DNA of 31,743 nucleotides, taken from AP-15 sp035509615. GTDB taxonomy: Bacteria; Pseudomonadota; Alphaproteobacteria; ATCC43930; CGMCC-115725. The DNA lies in the NCBI GenBank assembly GCA_035509615.1, contig DATJLK010000090.1, positions 1 to 31,743 of the forward strand, given 5' to 3'. A program made the position numbers and the translations under genes. Under the pieces are notes generated by a model that was not told the DNA's origin, made no database searches, and saw only the letters and a program-made list of their open reading frames with translations. Positions 16,706 to 23,669 of the stretch are shown in pieces (position 1 is the stretch's first letter; each line of letters opens with the position of its first letter).

Positions 16706-16732
16706 TCGCAACAGCGAGCGGGCTTGTTGCGA
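16706..16732. terminator. bidirectional hairpin between convergent genes
   Basis: TCGCAACA (16706-16713) pairs perfectly with TGTTGCGA (16725-16732) across an 11-base loop. It lies between the FapF-like gene and the last gene of the minus-strand amyloid operon, suited to stop both transcripts, although T-tracts are poor. Confidence 0.5.
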
Positions 16733-16738
16733 TAAACT

Positions 16739-17095
16739 CTATTTCCCGCCACCGCCGGTCGTCAGCGTTACCGATCCGTTCGTACCAGGCGGGAGTTCCG
16801 GCGATGCCTTGAGTTCGTCCCAAAGCATCACCCGCGCGTGACCAGTCTGATCGCCGACGATCGGCGCCGGTTGAACCCCGCCGGCGCTCTCCCGCGCCAT
16901 CGCCGCTTCGGATAGCACCGTAACGCTGGCCAGAAACTCCGGTACGCCGCCCGGCTGTGCCGGAAGCAGCGGTTCGGCTGCAGGACACAGACCGGGCAGA
17001 CCGATGATCCCCAGAGCCATTATCGACGCTCTGAACAAAGCGGCAGCCCTAGCCAGTCGCATTCGCTTTCTGCTCTCTTCCGGCTGCTTCGTCAT
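16739..17095 (-). CDS. small exported protein, last gene of the amyloid operon
   Basis: A 118-residue protein, ATG behind a GGGGG tract. It has a basic N-terminus and a hydrophobic segment (RASIMALGIIGLPGLCPAAE, cleavage near residue 40). The mature part contains LSEAAMARESAGG (61-73), which resembles the end of a double-glycine leader and may be a target of the C39 peptidase encoded in the same operon, then a short tail ending NGSVTLTTGGGGK. I do not recognise a family; by position it is an accessory Fap-type component. It is separated from the upstream gene by 105 bases, so it may have its own weak promoter. Confidence 0.65.
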   Translation of the reverse strand: MTKQPEESRKRMRLARAAALFRASIMALGIIGLPGLCPAAEPLLPAQPGGVPEFLASVTVLSEAAMARESAGGVQPAPIVGDQTGHARVMLWDELKASPELPPGTNGSVTLTTGGGGK

Positions 17096-17200
17096 AATGT
17101 ACCCCCGTTACTACTGATCTGCATTACCCGCTGACCGGCGCCGGGTGCAATTTCACCAAGTGAGCCTCATACCGCGTCTCCGGGCTTCGGTCCACGAAGT

Positions 17201-17893
17201 TCACCGGAACGCGCTCGGTCCGGCGATCCGGCCCAGGGCCGAAGAAGCAATGTTCGGCTGCATCAGCTTCGACAGTCCGCTGACGCCGATATCGATCGTC
17301 GTCATCTGCTGGATCAGCTGATTGTTGGCGCCATTGATCAACGTCGTGCTCGTTCCGCCATTGCCAGCACTGGGGCCAATAACCGATGCCATTCCGCTAT
17401 TGACGAGTGCCTGGAGCATTGAATTGGAGACGCTCACCTGGGTCTGTATGCCGCCGTTTGCGACGACGGTCGCAGAGCTGATGCTCCCACCGGCGGCGAC
17501 CTGCGCTAACCCTCCGGTCGACACCGTCCCTTGACCCGGGGAAATAGTCAAAGTCGGGATCACCACGTTCTCAGTGAGACTATGGTCGACATACGTCGCC
17601 TGCTGAAACGCAAAGTTCACGGTCACACCTGAGCCGATATCGTAGCCGCCGCGAATGTCGCTGAGCTTCGCGTCGTCGAGCGCCGCGCTGGCGAGGCGCG
17701 TTGTCATATTACCTCCCGTTGCTTTTGCTCCGACCGCCCGCTCGCTTGACGCGTGCTGCGGTGCCCGATGCGACGAAGCGATATGGGTTTCGGCATCCGA
17801 CCCCACGATGCCGACGATTTGGTCCGTACACCCCCCGAGCAGACTTGCTGCGATCACGGCGGATGCCATGAGCAGCGATGTCAAGCCGGTCAC
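17201..17893 (-). CDS. exported Fap-like accessory/minor fibre protein with lipobox and GG leader motif
   Basis: A 230-residue protein from GTG 17893, chosen because GGAGGG lies four bases upstream and the product opens with a lipoprotein signal peptide (lipobox LLGGC, Cys 22). The frame is open to 17971 but that part overlaps the C39 gene. Residues 68-83, ASAALDDAKLSDIRGG, look like a double-glycine leader end. The rest is a Ser/Thr/Gly/Asn-rich beta-type segment without charge, including NNQLIQQMTTIDIGVSG near the end, a pattern echoed in the product of 18688-19074. A second start, ATG 17707 (residue 63), has a stronger Shine-Dalgarno and would give a 168-residue leaderless form. It lies 25 bases after the C39 gene. 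It may correspond to FapE or a minor subunit; this is inferred. Confidence 0.7.
   Translation of the reverse strand: MTGLTSLLMASAVIAASLLGGCTDQIVGIVGSDAETHIASSHRAPQHASSERAVGAKATGGNMTTRLASAALDDAKLSDIRGGYDIGSGVTVNFAFQQATYVDHSLTENVVIPTLTISPGQGTVSTGGLAQVAAGGSISSATVVANGGIQTQVSVSNSMLQALVNSGMASVIGPSAGNGGTSTTLINGANNQLIQQMTTIDIGVSGLSKLMQPNIASSALGRIAGPSAFR
17711..17717 (-). promoter_or_regulatory. strong internal Shine-Dalgarno (GGGAGGT) before ATG 17707
   Basis: On the minus strand GGGAGGT is followed after three bases (AAT) by an in-frame ATG. The peptide from this start begins MTTRLASAALDDAKLSDIRGG, which has the size and ending of a class II bacteriocin-type double-glycine leader. The site therefore decides between two forms of the protein. 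Confidence 0.55.
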
Positions 17894-17918
17894 TGTGCCC
17901 TCCGGTCGGATACATCTT

Positions 17919-18647
17919 TTAAAACCGGGAGAGATTGAGCAGACCCGGCTGCGCCAAGGTGGCGAGATCAAGCGCGTAGCGCGTCAGACCCCATGGCGGA
18001 CCGGGAGCGGCCGCCCATTTCTGGTCGCTGTTGAAGCTCTTCTGGCCTTGGGCGATATCGCTGGTGATCAGAAAGAAAATGCCGGTCCACTCTGCTTCAA
18101 ACCTGCCGATCGGCTCGCTCCGCATCCCATTTGCCGGGTCAGCGAGCAACACCCGCCCATTCCCGACGCCCTCGAGGACCACAAAGTGGTGATAACCGCG
18201 CACGTCCAACAACACGATCGCCGGCAACCGCACTTCCTCGAGTTTGCTCAATGGGGCGCGATAGCCGTTTGAATCCATCCCGTGTCTCTGCAGATATCGC
18301 TTGATGTCGAGTAATGAAAATCCGGTTTGGCTGATGACTTTTTTGTCGCCGTTTACGATCATGTCATTAAATACCGCGCTCTCGCTGACCGGTCTGTTGT
18401 AATTGTAGGTCAACAGTGTGGCGAGAGCCGCGGAACCACAGGAGAAATCGTGCTCCTGGGCGATGGTGCTACGGTATTTCTGTTCCTGAAAGCTGTCCAG
18501 CTTGAGCGAGACCGCGCTGCCGCCGATCCCGGCGTCGATATAAAGGGAGCCCGCCTGCGCCGGGATGGCGGTTACGGCAGCGAGCGCCGCAATCGCGGCG
18601 AACCCTGCCCCGATCCGCGAACAGCATGCTGGTTTGGGTGTTGTCAC
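17919..18647 (-). CDS. periplasmic C39-family cysteine peptidase (FapD-like)
   Basis: A 242-residue protein, GTG start at 18647, with a signal peptide (IGAGFAAIAALAAVTAIPAQAG, cleavage near residue 32). The C39 catalytic set is intact: Cys in EHDFSCGSAALATLL (about residue 70), His in VRGYHHFVVLEGV (about 150-151) and Asp in VLLADPANG (about 166). There are no membrane-spanning or ATPase domains, unlike bacteriocin ABC exporters, so it acts as a free periplasmic peptidase. FapD of Pseudomonas is exactly such a stand-alone C39 protein encoded among the fap genes. It lies between two small exported proteins that carry Gly-Gly-like motifs, its likely substrates. The C-terminal 50 residues (after TSDIAQGQ) extend past the usual domain. 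Confidence 0.85.
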   Translation of the reverse strand: MTTPKPACCSRIGAGFAAIAALAAVTAIPAQAGSLYIDAGIGGSAVSLKLDSFQEQKYRSTIAQEHDFSCGSAALATLLTYNYNRPVSESAVFNDMIVNGDKKVISQTGFSLLDIKRYLQRHGMDSNGYRAPLSKLEEVRLPAIVLLDVRGYHHFVVLEGVGNGRVLLADPANGMRSEPIGRFEAEWTGIFFLITSDIAQGQKSFNSDQKWAAAPGPPWGLTRYALDLATLAQPGLLNLSRF

Positions 18648-18687
18648 GGCTGATTCCGCTTCTTTGGCGTTTAAGCGCGCCGCCCAC

Positions 18688-19074
18688 TCAGTGGGCGACG
18701 CTGATATTGATCGTCGTGCTGACCTGCATCACCGAGTTGTTGCCAAAGTTCTGCAATACCGAAGTGATACCGGCATTGTTGTCGATCGAGTGATCGTTGG
18801 TGATGGTGCCGTTGATCGGACTGCCGATCACGGCATTGGCGGTGGCCGTGCCGGCGGTGATTGCACTCCCCGAACCAGTCACATTGATCCCGAGAAAACC
18901 ACGCGCCCGCTGCTTGCCGAGTTCGGCTGCCGGCACCGCGGTGCCGGCGAGCGCGACCAGCACCGCCGCAGGTGATCCGGTCGGCAACCCGCCTTCGCCG
19001 GCCCGACAAGAACCGGAGCAGGCAACGGCGGCGGCGAGTGCCACGGCCGCTGTCCAGACAACGGATCTCTTCAT
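18688..19074 (-). CDS. small exported Fap-like protein
   Basis: A 128-residue protein, ATG behind AGGATTGCAGT. It has a signal peptide (MKRSVVWTAAVALAAAVACSG, cleavage around residue 25). Residues 48-60, PAAELGKQRARGF, sit where the double-glycine-like motif lies in its neighbours. After it comes a Gly/Ser/Thr/Asn segment (INVTGSGSAITAGTATANAV) and a C-terminal beta pattern LQNFGNNSVMQVSTTINISV that resembles NNQLIQQMTTIDIGVS in the product of 17201-17893. It is therefore probably a minor fibre or nucleator/chaperone component. It lies 82 bases after the repeat protein and 40 before the C39 gene in the same orientation. I recognise the design, not a named family. Confidence 0.68.
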   Translation of the reverse strand: MKRSVVWTAAVALAAAVACSGSCRAGEGGLPTGSPAAVLVALAGTAVPAAELGKQRARGFLGINVTGSGSAITAGTATANAVIGSPINGTITNDHSIDNNAGITSVLQNFGNNSVMQVSTTINISVAH

Positions 19075-19156
19075 ACTGCAATCCTCATTTTACTTTTCAA
19101 AGGCGGGTCCGCACCCCCGGCAAGCCAGAGATACGGACCACTTCTTTGAGATACCG

Positions 19157-21391
19157 TTAGCGTGGGCCGGCTAAGCTTGGGCTGAACCCGCTCAAGCCGC
19201 CACCATTGCCGCCCACCGTCGAGGTAAGCGCCACGGAGTTGCCCTGTACCGCAGCCGCACCGGTGTTCATGTTGGCCTGCAGGATGCCCTGGCCGCCCAT
19301 CGAGTACGACATGTTGATCGTGCCAGAACCGGCAGAGGCTGCCGCTTTTTGCGCGATGTGGTTGCCGTTGAGCGTCGCACCCGTGACTGCCGAACCCGCT
19401 CCAGCCGTGACTGTGGTGGTCGGATTGTAGGTGGTCGTCTGGCTCAGCGAGCCACTCCCGATCACCGAGTCTTTCAGCGATGCCAAGATGTTGTTTTGGG
19501 TATTGCCGCTGATCGTCTTGGTGGTGGTGTTGTACGATCCGATCGTCGCAGTGCTCGTCTTGTTACTGGTGTTGTACGATCCCCTCGTGCTGCTGAGCGA
19601 CAACGTGTTGCCGTTGTCCTTCGATACCGCTGTGCCGCCGTTATTGGCTGCAGCACTGTTGGTGCCGCTGGCGGTGTTGCTGCTGGTGTTGGTTTTGCTG
19701 TTATTGTTCATCGTGTTGGTCGTCTTCGTATTGTACGAACCGACCGTCGCCGTCTTGGTTACGTTGGTGGTGTTGCCACCGTTATTGACGTTGACGGCCT
19801 TGCCGCCGGTCGTCGCGGAGGCAGTGCCACCCGTGCTGCCGGTCGAGGACGCCGAATTGTCGGTGGTCTTGGTGTTGGTGTTGTACGAGCCTTTGACGGC
19901 GACCTTGCTGCCCTGAGCGGCGGCATTGCTGTCGGCGCCCGAGGCGGTGTTGGTGTTGGTGGTCGTCTTGGTGTTAGTAACCGTCGTGGTCTTGGTGTTG
20001 CCGCCGTTGTTGGAGCCGAGCGTCAGCGTGTTGCCGTTGGCCTGCACCGCGGTGCCGTGACCACCCGCATCGACGCCGCTGCCCGATGCCGAGCCGGCGG
20101 CGGTGACGGTCGTCGTCTTGGTGTTGCCACCGTTGTTGGAGGCAGTGGTGTTGCCGCTAACGTTAGTCGCCTTGCCGCCATTGGTCGCAGCCGCACCGGT
20201 GCCGCTGTTGGTGGTGGTCGGCGTGCTGGTGTCGGTGGTCGTCTTGCTGTTGCTGACCGAGGTCGTCTTGGTGTTGCCCGAGGCGACCGTATTGCCGGAA
20301 GCGACGTTCTTGCCGCCATTGTTGGCGGTGGCGGCACTGCCGTTACCCCCGACGCTGGCGGTCGGAGTGGTGGTCGTGGTGGTTGTGGTGGTCTTGGTCG
20401 GCGTGATCGTAGTGGTGTTGTTCGAATCCTTGGTGGTGGTCGTCGTGTTGTTGGACAGCAGGCTGTTGCCGTTGGCCTGAACCGCGGTACCGCCCTTGCT
20501 CGCGGTGGCGCCGTTATTGGTATTGCCGGAGCCGACCGTTGTCGTCTTGGTTGGGGTGATCGTCGTTGTCGTGGTGTTGCCATTGTCGGCGGAAACCGAC
20601 TTGCTGCCGTTATTGGCAACCGGGCTGCCGGCGCCGGTGGAGCTGGCAGTGCTGGTGTTGGTCGTGGTCTTGGTGTTGGTCGTGGTCTTGGTCGGCGAGA
20701 TCGTCGTGGTGTTGCCGGAATCCTTGTTCACTGCGACACCGCCATTATTGGCCGACGGGCTGCCGGTGCCGGCGGTGCTGCTGTTGCTGGTCTTGGTCGT
20801 GGTCGGCGTAATCGTCGTGGTCGTGGTCTTGGTGTTGCCGGAGTTCAGGTTGGTGGTGTTGCCATTGGCGTTGACCGCGGTGCCGCCCTTGGTGGCTTGA
20901 GCGCCGCTGTTGGTCGGCGATACCGTCGTGGTCGTGGTCGGCGACACCGTCGTGGTCTTGGTGTTGCCGGAACCGAGATTGGTCGTGTTGCCGTTGGCTT
21001 CGACCGCCGTGCTACCCTTGCTCGCCGCGGCGCCGCTATTGGTGTTGGTGGTGGTTGGTGTTACCGACGTCGTTGTGGTCGTGGTGTTGCCGCCGTTGTT
21101 GGACAGCAGCGAGTTGCCGTTGGCCTGAACCGCGGTGCTGCCCTTGCTCGCGGTGGCGCCGGAGTTGGTCGTGGTCGGCGTTACCGTCGTGGTCGTGGTC
21201 GGCGACACCGTCGTGGTCTTGGTGTTGGTTGCAGACAACGAGTTGCCGTTGGCCTGAACCGCCGTGCTGCCCTTGCTCGCCGCGGCACCGTCGTTGGTGA
21301 CCGTCGGCGGTGTCGCCGTCTGTGCCAGCGCCATTCCGGCACCCGCGCTCAGGGCGAAAACGGCGCAGCTTGCAAACAAAAGCTTCTTCAT
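19157..21391 (-). CDS. exported Asn/Thr/Gly-rich repeat protein, candidate functional amyloid subunit
   Basis: A 744-residue protein, ATG behind GAGGGAAAG, with a clear signal peptide (MKKLLFASCAVFALSAGAGM, ending ALAQ near residue 24). About 13 imperfect repeats (about residues 33-625) follow the scheme Gly-x-x-Ala-x-(Lys/Asn)-Gly-Gly/Ser-x-Ala-Val-x-x-Asn-Gly-Asn, joined by Thr/Asn linkers such as NTKTTTVSPTTTTTV; GSYNT occurs several times in the later repeats. The last 120 residues differ (ASLKDSVIGSGSLSQTT, NGNHIAQKAAASAGSG, GILQANMNTGAAAVQGNSVAL). No cysteine in the mature part and very few charges other than Lys; low hydrophobicity and high Asn/Gly/Thr are the traits of FapB/FapC and curlin subunits. 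First gene of the sigma-54 operon. The amyloid role is inferred from composition, repeats and neighbours; an adhesin or spacer protein is the alternative. Confidence 0.75.
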   Translation of the reverse strand: MKKLLFASCAVFALSAGAGMALAQTATPPTVTNDGAAASKGSTAVQANGNSLSATNTKTTTVSPTTTTTVTPTTTNSGATASKGSTAVQANGNSLLSNNGGNTTTTTTSVTPTTTNTNSGAAASKGSTAVEANGNTTNLGSGNTKTTTVSPTTTTTVSPTNSGAQATKGGTAVNANGNTTNLNSGNTKTTTTTITPTTTKTSNSSTAGTGSPSANNGGVAVNKDSGNTTTISPTKTTTNTKTTTNTSTASSTGAGSPVANNGSKSVSADNGNTTTTTITPTKTTTVGSGNTNNGATASKGGTAVQANGNSLLSNNTTTTTKDSNNTTTITPTKTTTTTTTTTPTASVGGNGSAATANNGGKNVASGNTVASGNTKTTSVSNSKTTTDTSTPTTTNSGTGAAATNGGKATNVSGNTTASNNGGNTKTTTVTAAGSASGSGVDAGGHGTAVQANGNTLTLGSNNGGNTKTTTVTNTKTTTNTNTASGADSNAAAQGSKVAVKGSYNTNTKTTDNSASSTGSTGGTASATTGGKAVNVNNGGNTTNVTKTATVGSYNTKTTNTMNNNSKTNTSSNTASGTNSAAANNGGTAVSKDNGNTLSLSSTRGSYNTSNKTSTATIGSYNTTTKTISGNTQNNILASLKDSVIGSGSLSQTTTYNPTTTVTAGAGSAVTGATLNGNHIAQKAAASAGSGTINMSYSMGGQGILQANMNTGAAAVQGNSVALTSTVGGNGGGLSGFSPSLAGPR
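19519..21295 (-). repeat. about 13 imperfect in-frame repeats in the candidate amyloid gene
   Basis: The units vary between about 34 and 57 codons because the Thr-rich linker varies, while the core (SKGGTAVQANGN-type) is 12-16 residues. Cores near the N-terminus are almost identical to one another (ASKGSTAVQANGNSL twice, ASKGSTAVEANGN, ASKGGTAVQANGNSL), whereas the later ones (TTGGKAVNVNNGGN, ANNGGTAVSKDNGN) have diverged. This suggests recent duplication at the 5' end. Confidence 0.8.
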
Positions 21392-21523
21392 ATGCTTTCC
21401 CTCATGGTTTCCCGCCCCTGCGGCGGATCACGCGACATGCCCGCACGGACCGACCCGAACCCCGCGGCGATGGATGCTGCCGCGAGGCTCTTTTGCTGGG
21501 TTGCGTGCCGACCCCTGATAACC

Positions 21524-21539
21524 AGCAACCGGCATGCCA
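21524..21539 (-). promoter_or_regulatory. sigma-54 promoter (-24/-12) of the amyloid operon
   Basis: On the minus strand TGGCATGCCGGTTGCT matches the RpoN consensus TGGCAYG-N4-TTGCW at every fixed base, with the GG and GC dinucleotides exactly 10 bases apart. Transcription would start near 21513, giving a leader of about 120 bases before ATG 21391. A sigma-54 activator gene lies directly upstream. Confidence 0.8.
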
Positions 21540-21612
21540 ATAAAATGACCACCGTGTTACCGGAAAATCTTTCGAAAATTCAACGGATTGGCGGCGATTG
21601 ATTAACCCTAAT

Positions 21613-21673
21613 ACAGTCTCTTCGGACAGATGAGACAGTTGCCGCGCCGCACGATGAGACAGTCGTTGTGTCA
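21613..21673. promoter_or_regulatory. candidate activator-binding sites (GAGACA dyads)
   Basis: ATGAGACAGT occurs at 21630-21639 and 21654-21663, 24 bases apart. The second forms an imperfect dyad, TGAGACA-gtcgt-TGTGTCA (21655-21673), and the first pairs with ACAGTCTC (21613-21620). They lie about 75-135 bases upstream of the -24 element, the normal place for enhancer-binding protein sites. A similar AGACA-ca-TGTCT dyad stands upstream of the second sigma-54 promoter at 24773. Confidence 0.6.
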
Positions 21674-21790
21674 ACGCTCGCCGCGTCGCCGGCGCGCTCG
21701 CGACGAGCCGCCGACCGGCGCCGATCACCGCCGGCGCCGCCCTGCCACCGGTCGCAAACAGCTGAAGGGCGCCGGTCCCGGCGACGGCAA

Positions 21791-22918
21791 TCATGATTCG
21801 CCCTCGGATGCCGGCGGCTGCACCAGATAGTGCTGCGCCAACTCGATGCCATTGCGGCGCAGCATGCGGTACAGGGTGGCACGAGCCACGCCCAACAGCT
21901 GCGCCGTGCGTGTCATATTGAACCCGCTGTCCTGCAACGCCTGCAGGATCGCCTGGCGTTCGCCGTCGCTGCCCGGCTTTGGCCGCGAGGCGGAACGCGG
22001 GCGGATCTGGCGCGGCGCGGTGCGGGGACCCGATGGCGGCGGCGGCAGCGGCGGGTCAAGCCGCAAATCGGTGACATCCACCTGCGGTCCATTGGCCAGC
22101 ACGACAGCACGCCGCAGCGTCGCGATCAGTTCGCGAACGTTCCCGGGCCACGGATAAGCCAGCATCGCCGCCATCGCCGCCGGCGTAAAGCCGTTCAGCT
22201 CACGCCCCAGCTCCTGCTGGATCTGCCGCAGGAAATACGCCGCCAGCACCTCGATATCGCCGTCCCGCTCGCGCAGCGGTGGCAGGTGCAGGCTCAAGAC
22301 GTTCAGGCGATAATAAAGGTCCTCGCGCAGCTTGCCGGCGGCGATCGCATCGCGCAACCGGACGTTGGTCGCAGCAACGACGCGAACGTCGACCTTGATC
22401 GGTTGCCGTCCGCCGACCCGCAGCACCTCGCCTTCCTGCAAAAAGCGCAGCAGCAATCCCTGCAGATCGATCGGCATGTCGCCGATCTCGTCAAGAAACA
22501 GCGTCCCGCCATGAGCATGCTCGATATGGCCGTGCTTGCGCGCGGTTGCCCCGGTAAACGATCCCTTTTCGTAACCGAACAGCTCGGAAGCGATCAGTGT
22601 CGCCGGCACCGCGGCGCAGTTCAGCGCAACATAGGGCCCGGCGGCGCGACCCGACCGTTCATGGATGGCACGCGCCACCAGCTCCTTACCGGTGCCGCTC
22701 TCACCAGTGATCAGCACCGGCACATCACAGGCGGCAAAGCGCCGCACCTGCTCGAATACTTCAAGCATCGCCGGGCTGTTTCCGACCATGAAGACGGTAG
22801 GCGAGTCCGCCACCGTTTCACTCGCCGGCTGCGGCGCGCCCGTCGCCGCGCCTACCGGGGTTTGCGACCACCGAAGCGCGCCCCCACGCCATTGCAGAAC
22901 CGTCTGTCGACTACTCAT
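21791..22918 (-). CDS. sigma-54-dependent activator without receiver domain
   Basis: This 375-residue protein starts MSSRQTVLQW (ATG 22918 behind AGGGG); the upstream in-frame extension to 23029 is not protein-like. A short N-terminus (1-42) leads directly to the AAA+ domain: Walker A GESGTGKE (72-79), the sigma-54 contact loop GSFTGA (119-124; canonical GAFTGA), Walker B TLFLDEIGD (139-147), AATN (182-185) and LREDLYYRLNV (197-207). A Pro-rich linker (288-312) precedes a Fis-type helix-turn-helix (about 317-357, NMTRTAQLLGVARATLYRML). Lacking any sensory or receiver domain, it may be active when made, as with PspF, or controlled by a partner. It is the natural activator of the -24/-12 promoters found at 21524, 24773 and perhaps 23135. 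Confidence 0.92.
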   Translation of the reverse strand: MSSRQTVLQWRGGALRWSQTPVGAATGAPQPASETVADSPTVFMVGNSPAMLEVFEQVRRFAACDVPVLITGESGTGKELVARAIHERSGRAAGPYVALNCAAVPATLIASELFGYEKGSFTGATARKHGHIEHAHGGTLFLDEIGDMPIDLQGLLLRFLQEGEVLRVGGRQPIKVDVRVVAATNVRLRDAIAAGKLREDLYYRLNVLSLHLPPLRERDGDIEVLAAYFLRQIQQELGRELNGFTPAAMAAMLAYPWPGNVRELIATLRRAVVLANGPQVDVTDLRLDPPLPPPPSGPRTAPRQIRPRSASRPKPGSDGERQAILQALQDSGFNMTRTAQLLGVARATLYRMLRRNGIELAQHYLVQPPASEGES

Positions 22919-23134
22919 GAAAACCCCTGTACCCGACTGACATTGTCGGCCGCCCCAAGAGGGACGCGCCGGTTTGCCCGAGACCACGCTGGCCGCGGCA
23001 AGGTGCTGCTGGTAACCGGGGTAGTGCACAAACCTCCCTGGGCGGACGTTATCCGTCCGGCGCTAAGAGCCGGGCGATGCGCCGACGACGTTTGAACCGA
23101 TAGACTCCGGTTGTAGAAGTCGCCCACAGGGAGA

Positions 23135-23150
23135 GGCAAGTTTCGGGCCA
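23135..23150 (-). promoter_or_regulatory. possible sigma-54 promoter of the activator gene
   Basis: TGGCCCGAAACTTGCC on the minus strand has GG and GC 10 bases apart and a good TTGC, but CCCG in place of CAYG at the -24 side. It lies about 220 bases upstream of ATG 22918. If used, the activator would control its own gene. Confidence 0.4.
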
Positions 23151-23357
23151 ATTACCAGAATATAATTTAAATCAATAGCTTAGGAAGAATACAAAGGTCG
23201 CGCTAACAAAAAAGTGTCAAATTGGCCGACGTGCCACGCGCAATTTAATGACTGGTTTTCACCCCTAAGTCGTAGTTAAAATTTCAGCCGCCCTTTGGGA
23301 TTTACGGATTTTCAATACCTTAACGAATTCTGAACAAAAGCAACCGTTAACCATTGT

Positions 23358-23386
23358 AAAAAAATCCGTCCATTTCAGCATGGACG
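23358..23386 (-). terminator. rho-independent terminator downstream of the choice-of-anchor-A gene
   Basis: On the minus strand CGTCCAT-gctgaa-ATGGACG forms a 7-base perfect stem, followed after two bases by seven Ts. It lies about 285 bases after the stop of the gene at 23670-24725 and before the promoter of the activator gene, and so separates the two transcripts. Confidence 0.75.
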
Positions 23387-23669
23387 ATGCGTAAAAAATT
23401 CCGACAGCTATGCCGCCGGCGAAACTCTGACAACGGCTTATAAAAAAGGACTCGCTGCGGGCGTCACTGGCGGCCGGTGACTGCCGCGCACGGCTGAGCG
23501 GTGGCGACACCGGCCGGTCGCGGGATCTGATAGCAAACGAGCGGGCCCGCCGGGATCGATCCATCCCGCCGGCGCGCGATCCGGTTGGTCCAGCCGCTTC
23601 GGCACCTCCTATCGGCCGCGACAGTGACCCCCGCCCCGATTGCGTTCAACCAGTTCGCAGCTGGCCGGA

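Larger units (their letters stand above)
21392..21790. other. regulatory intergenic region upstream of the amyloid operon
   Basis: 399 bases between the activator gene and the repeat-protein gene, both on the minus strand. It contains the -24/-12 promoter at 21524-21539, the GAGACA dyads at 21613-21673, and a GC-rich part next to the activator stop. No protein-like frame was seen. Confidence 0.6.
22919..23669. other. AT-rich intergenic region upstream of the sigma-54 activator
   Basis: 751 bases without a supported gene. 23150-23420 is markedly AT-rich. It holds a possible -24/-12 site (23135-23150) and a minus-strand terminator (23358-23386). Frames at 23265-23564 and 23585-23806 are rich in Arg/Ser and look like non-coding translation. 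Confidence 0.6.

Noticed and set aside
19519..21295. The repeat region as a CRISPR array
   Set aside because: Repeats are degenerate, in frame, of variable spacing and encode a secreted protein; there are no near-identical repeats with unique spacers and no cas genes.
19349..21601. A 750-codon open frame on the plus strand opposite the repeat protein
   Set aside because: It is an artefact of the biased Thr/Asn/Gly codons of the minus-strand gene, which leave no stops in antisense. The translation is Arg/Gly/Val repeats with no signal peptide, whereas the minus frame has a signal peptide, ribosome site and promoter.
21830..23095. A 421-codon plus-strand frame over the sigma-54 activator
   Set aside because: Antisense shadow; the minus frame carries all AAA+ motifs.
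23195..23260. TGGCACGTCGGCCAA on the minus strand as a sigma-54 promoter
   Set aside because: The -24 half is perfect but the -12 element lacks the TTGC/GC dinucleotide at the required spacing.
23265..23564. A 99-codon minus-strand ORF between the choice-of-anchor-A gene and the activator
   Set aside because: It runs through the terminator at 23358-23386, lacks a ribosome site and has Arg/Ser-rich low-quality translation.
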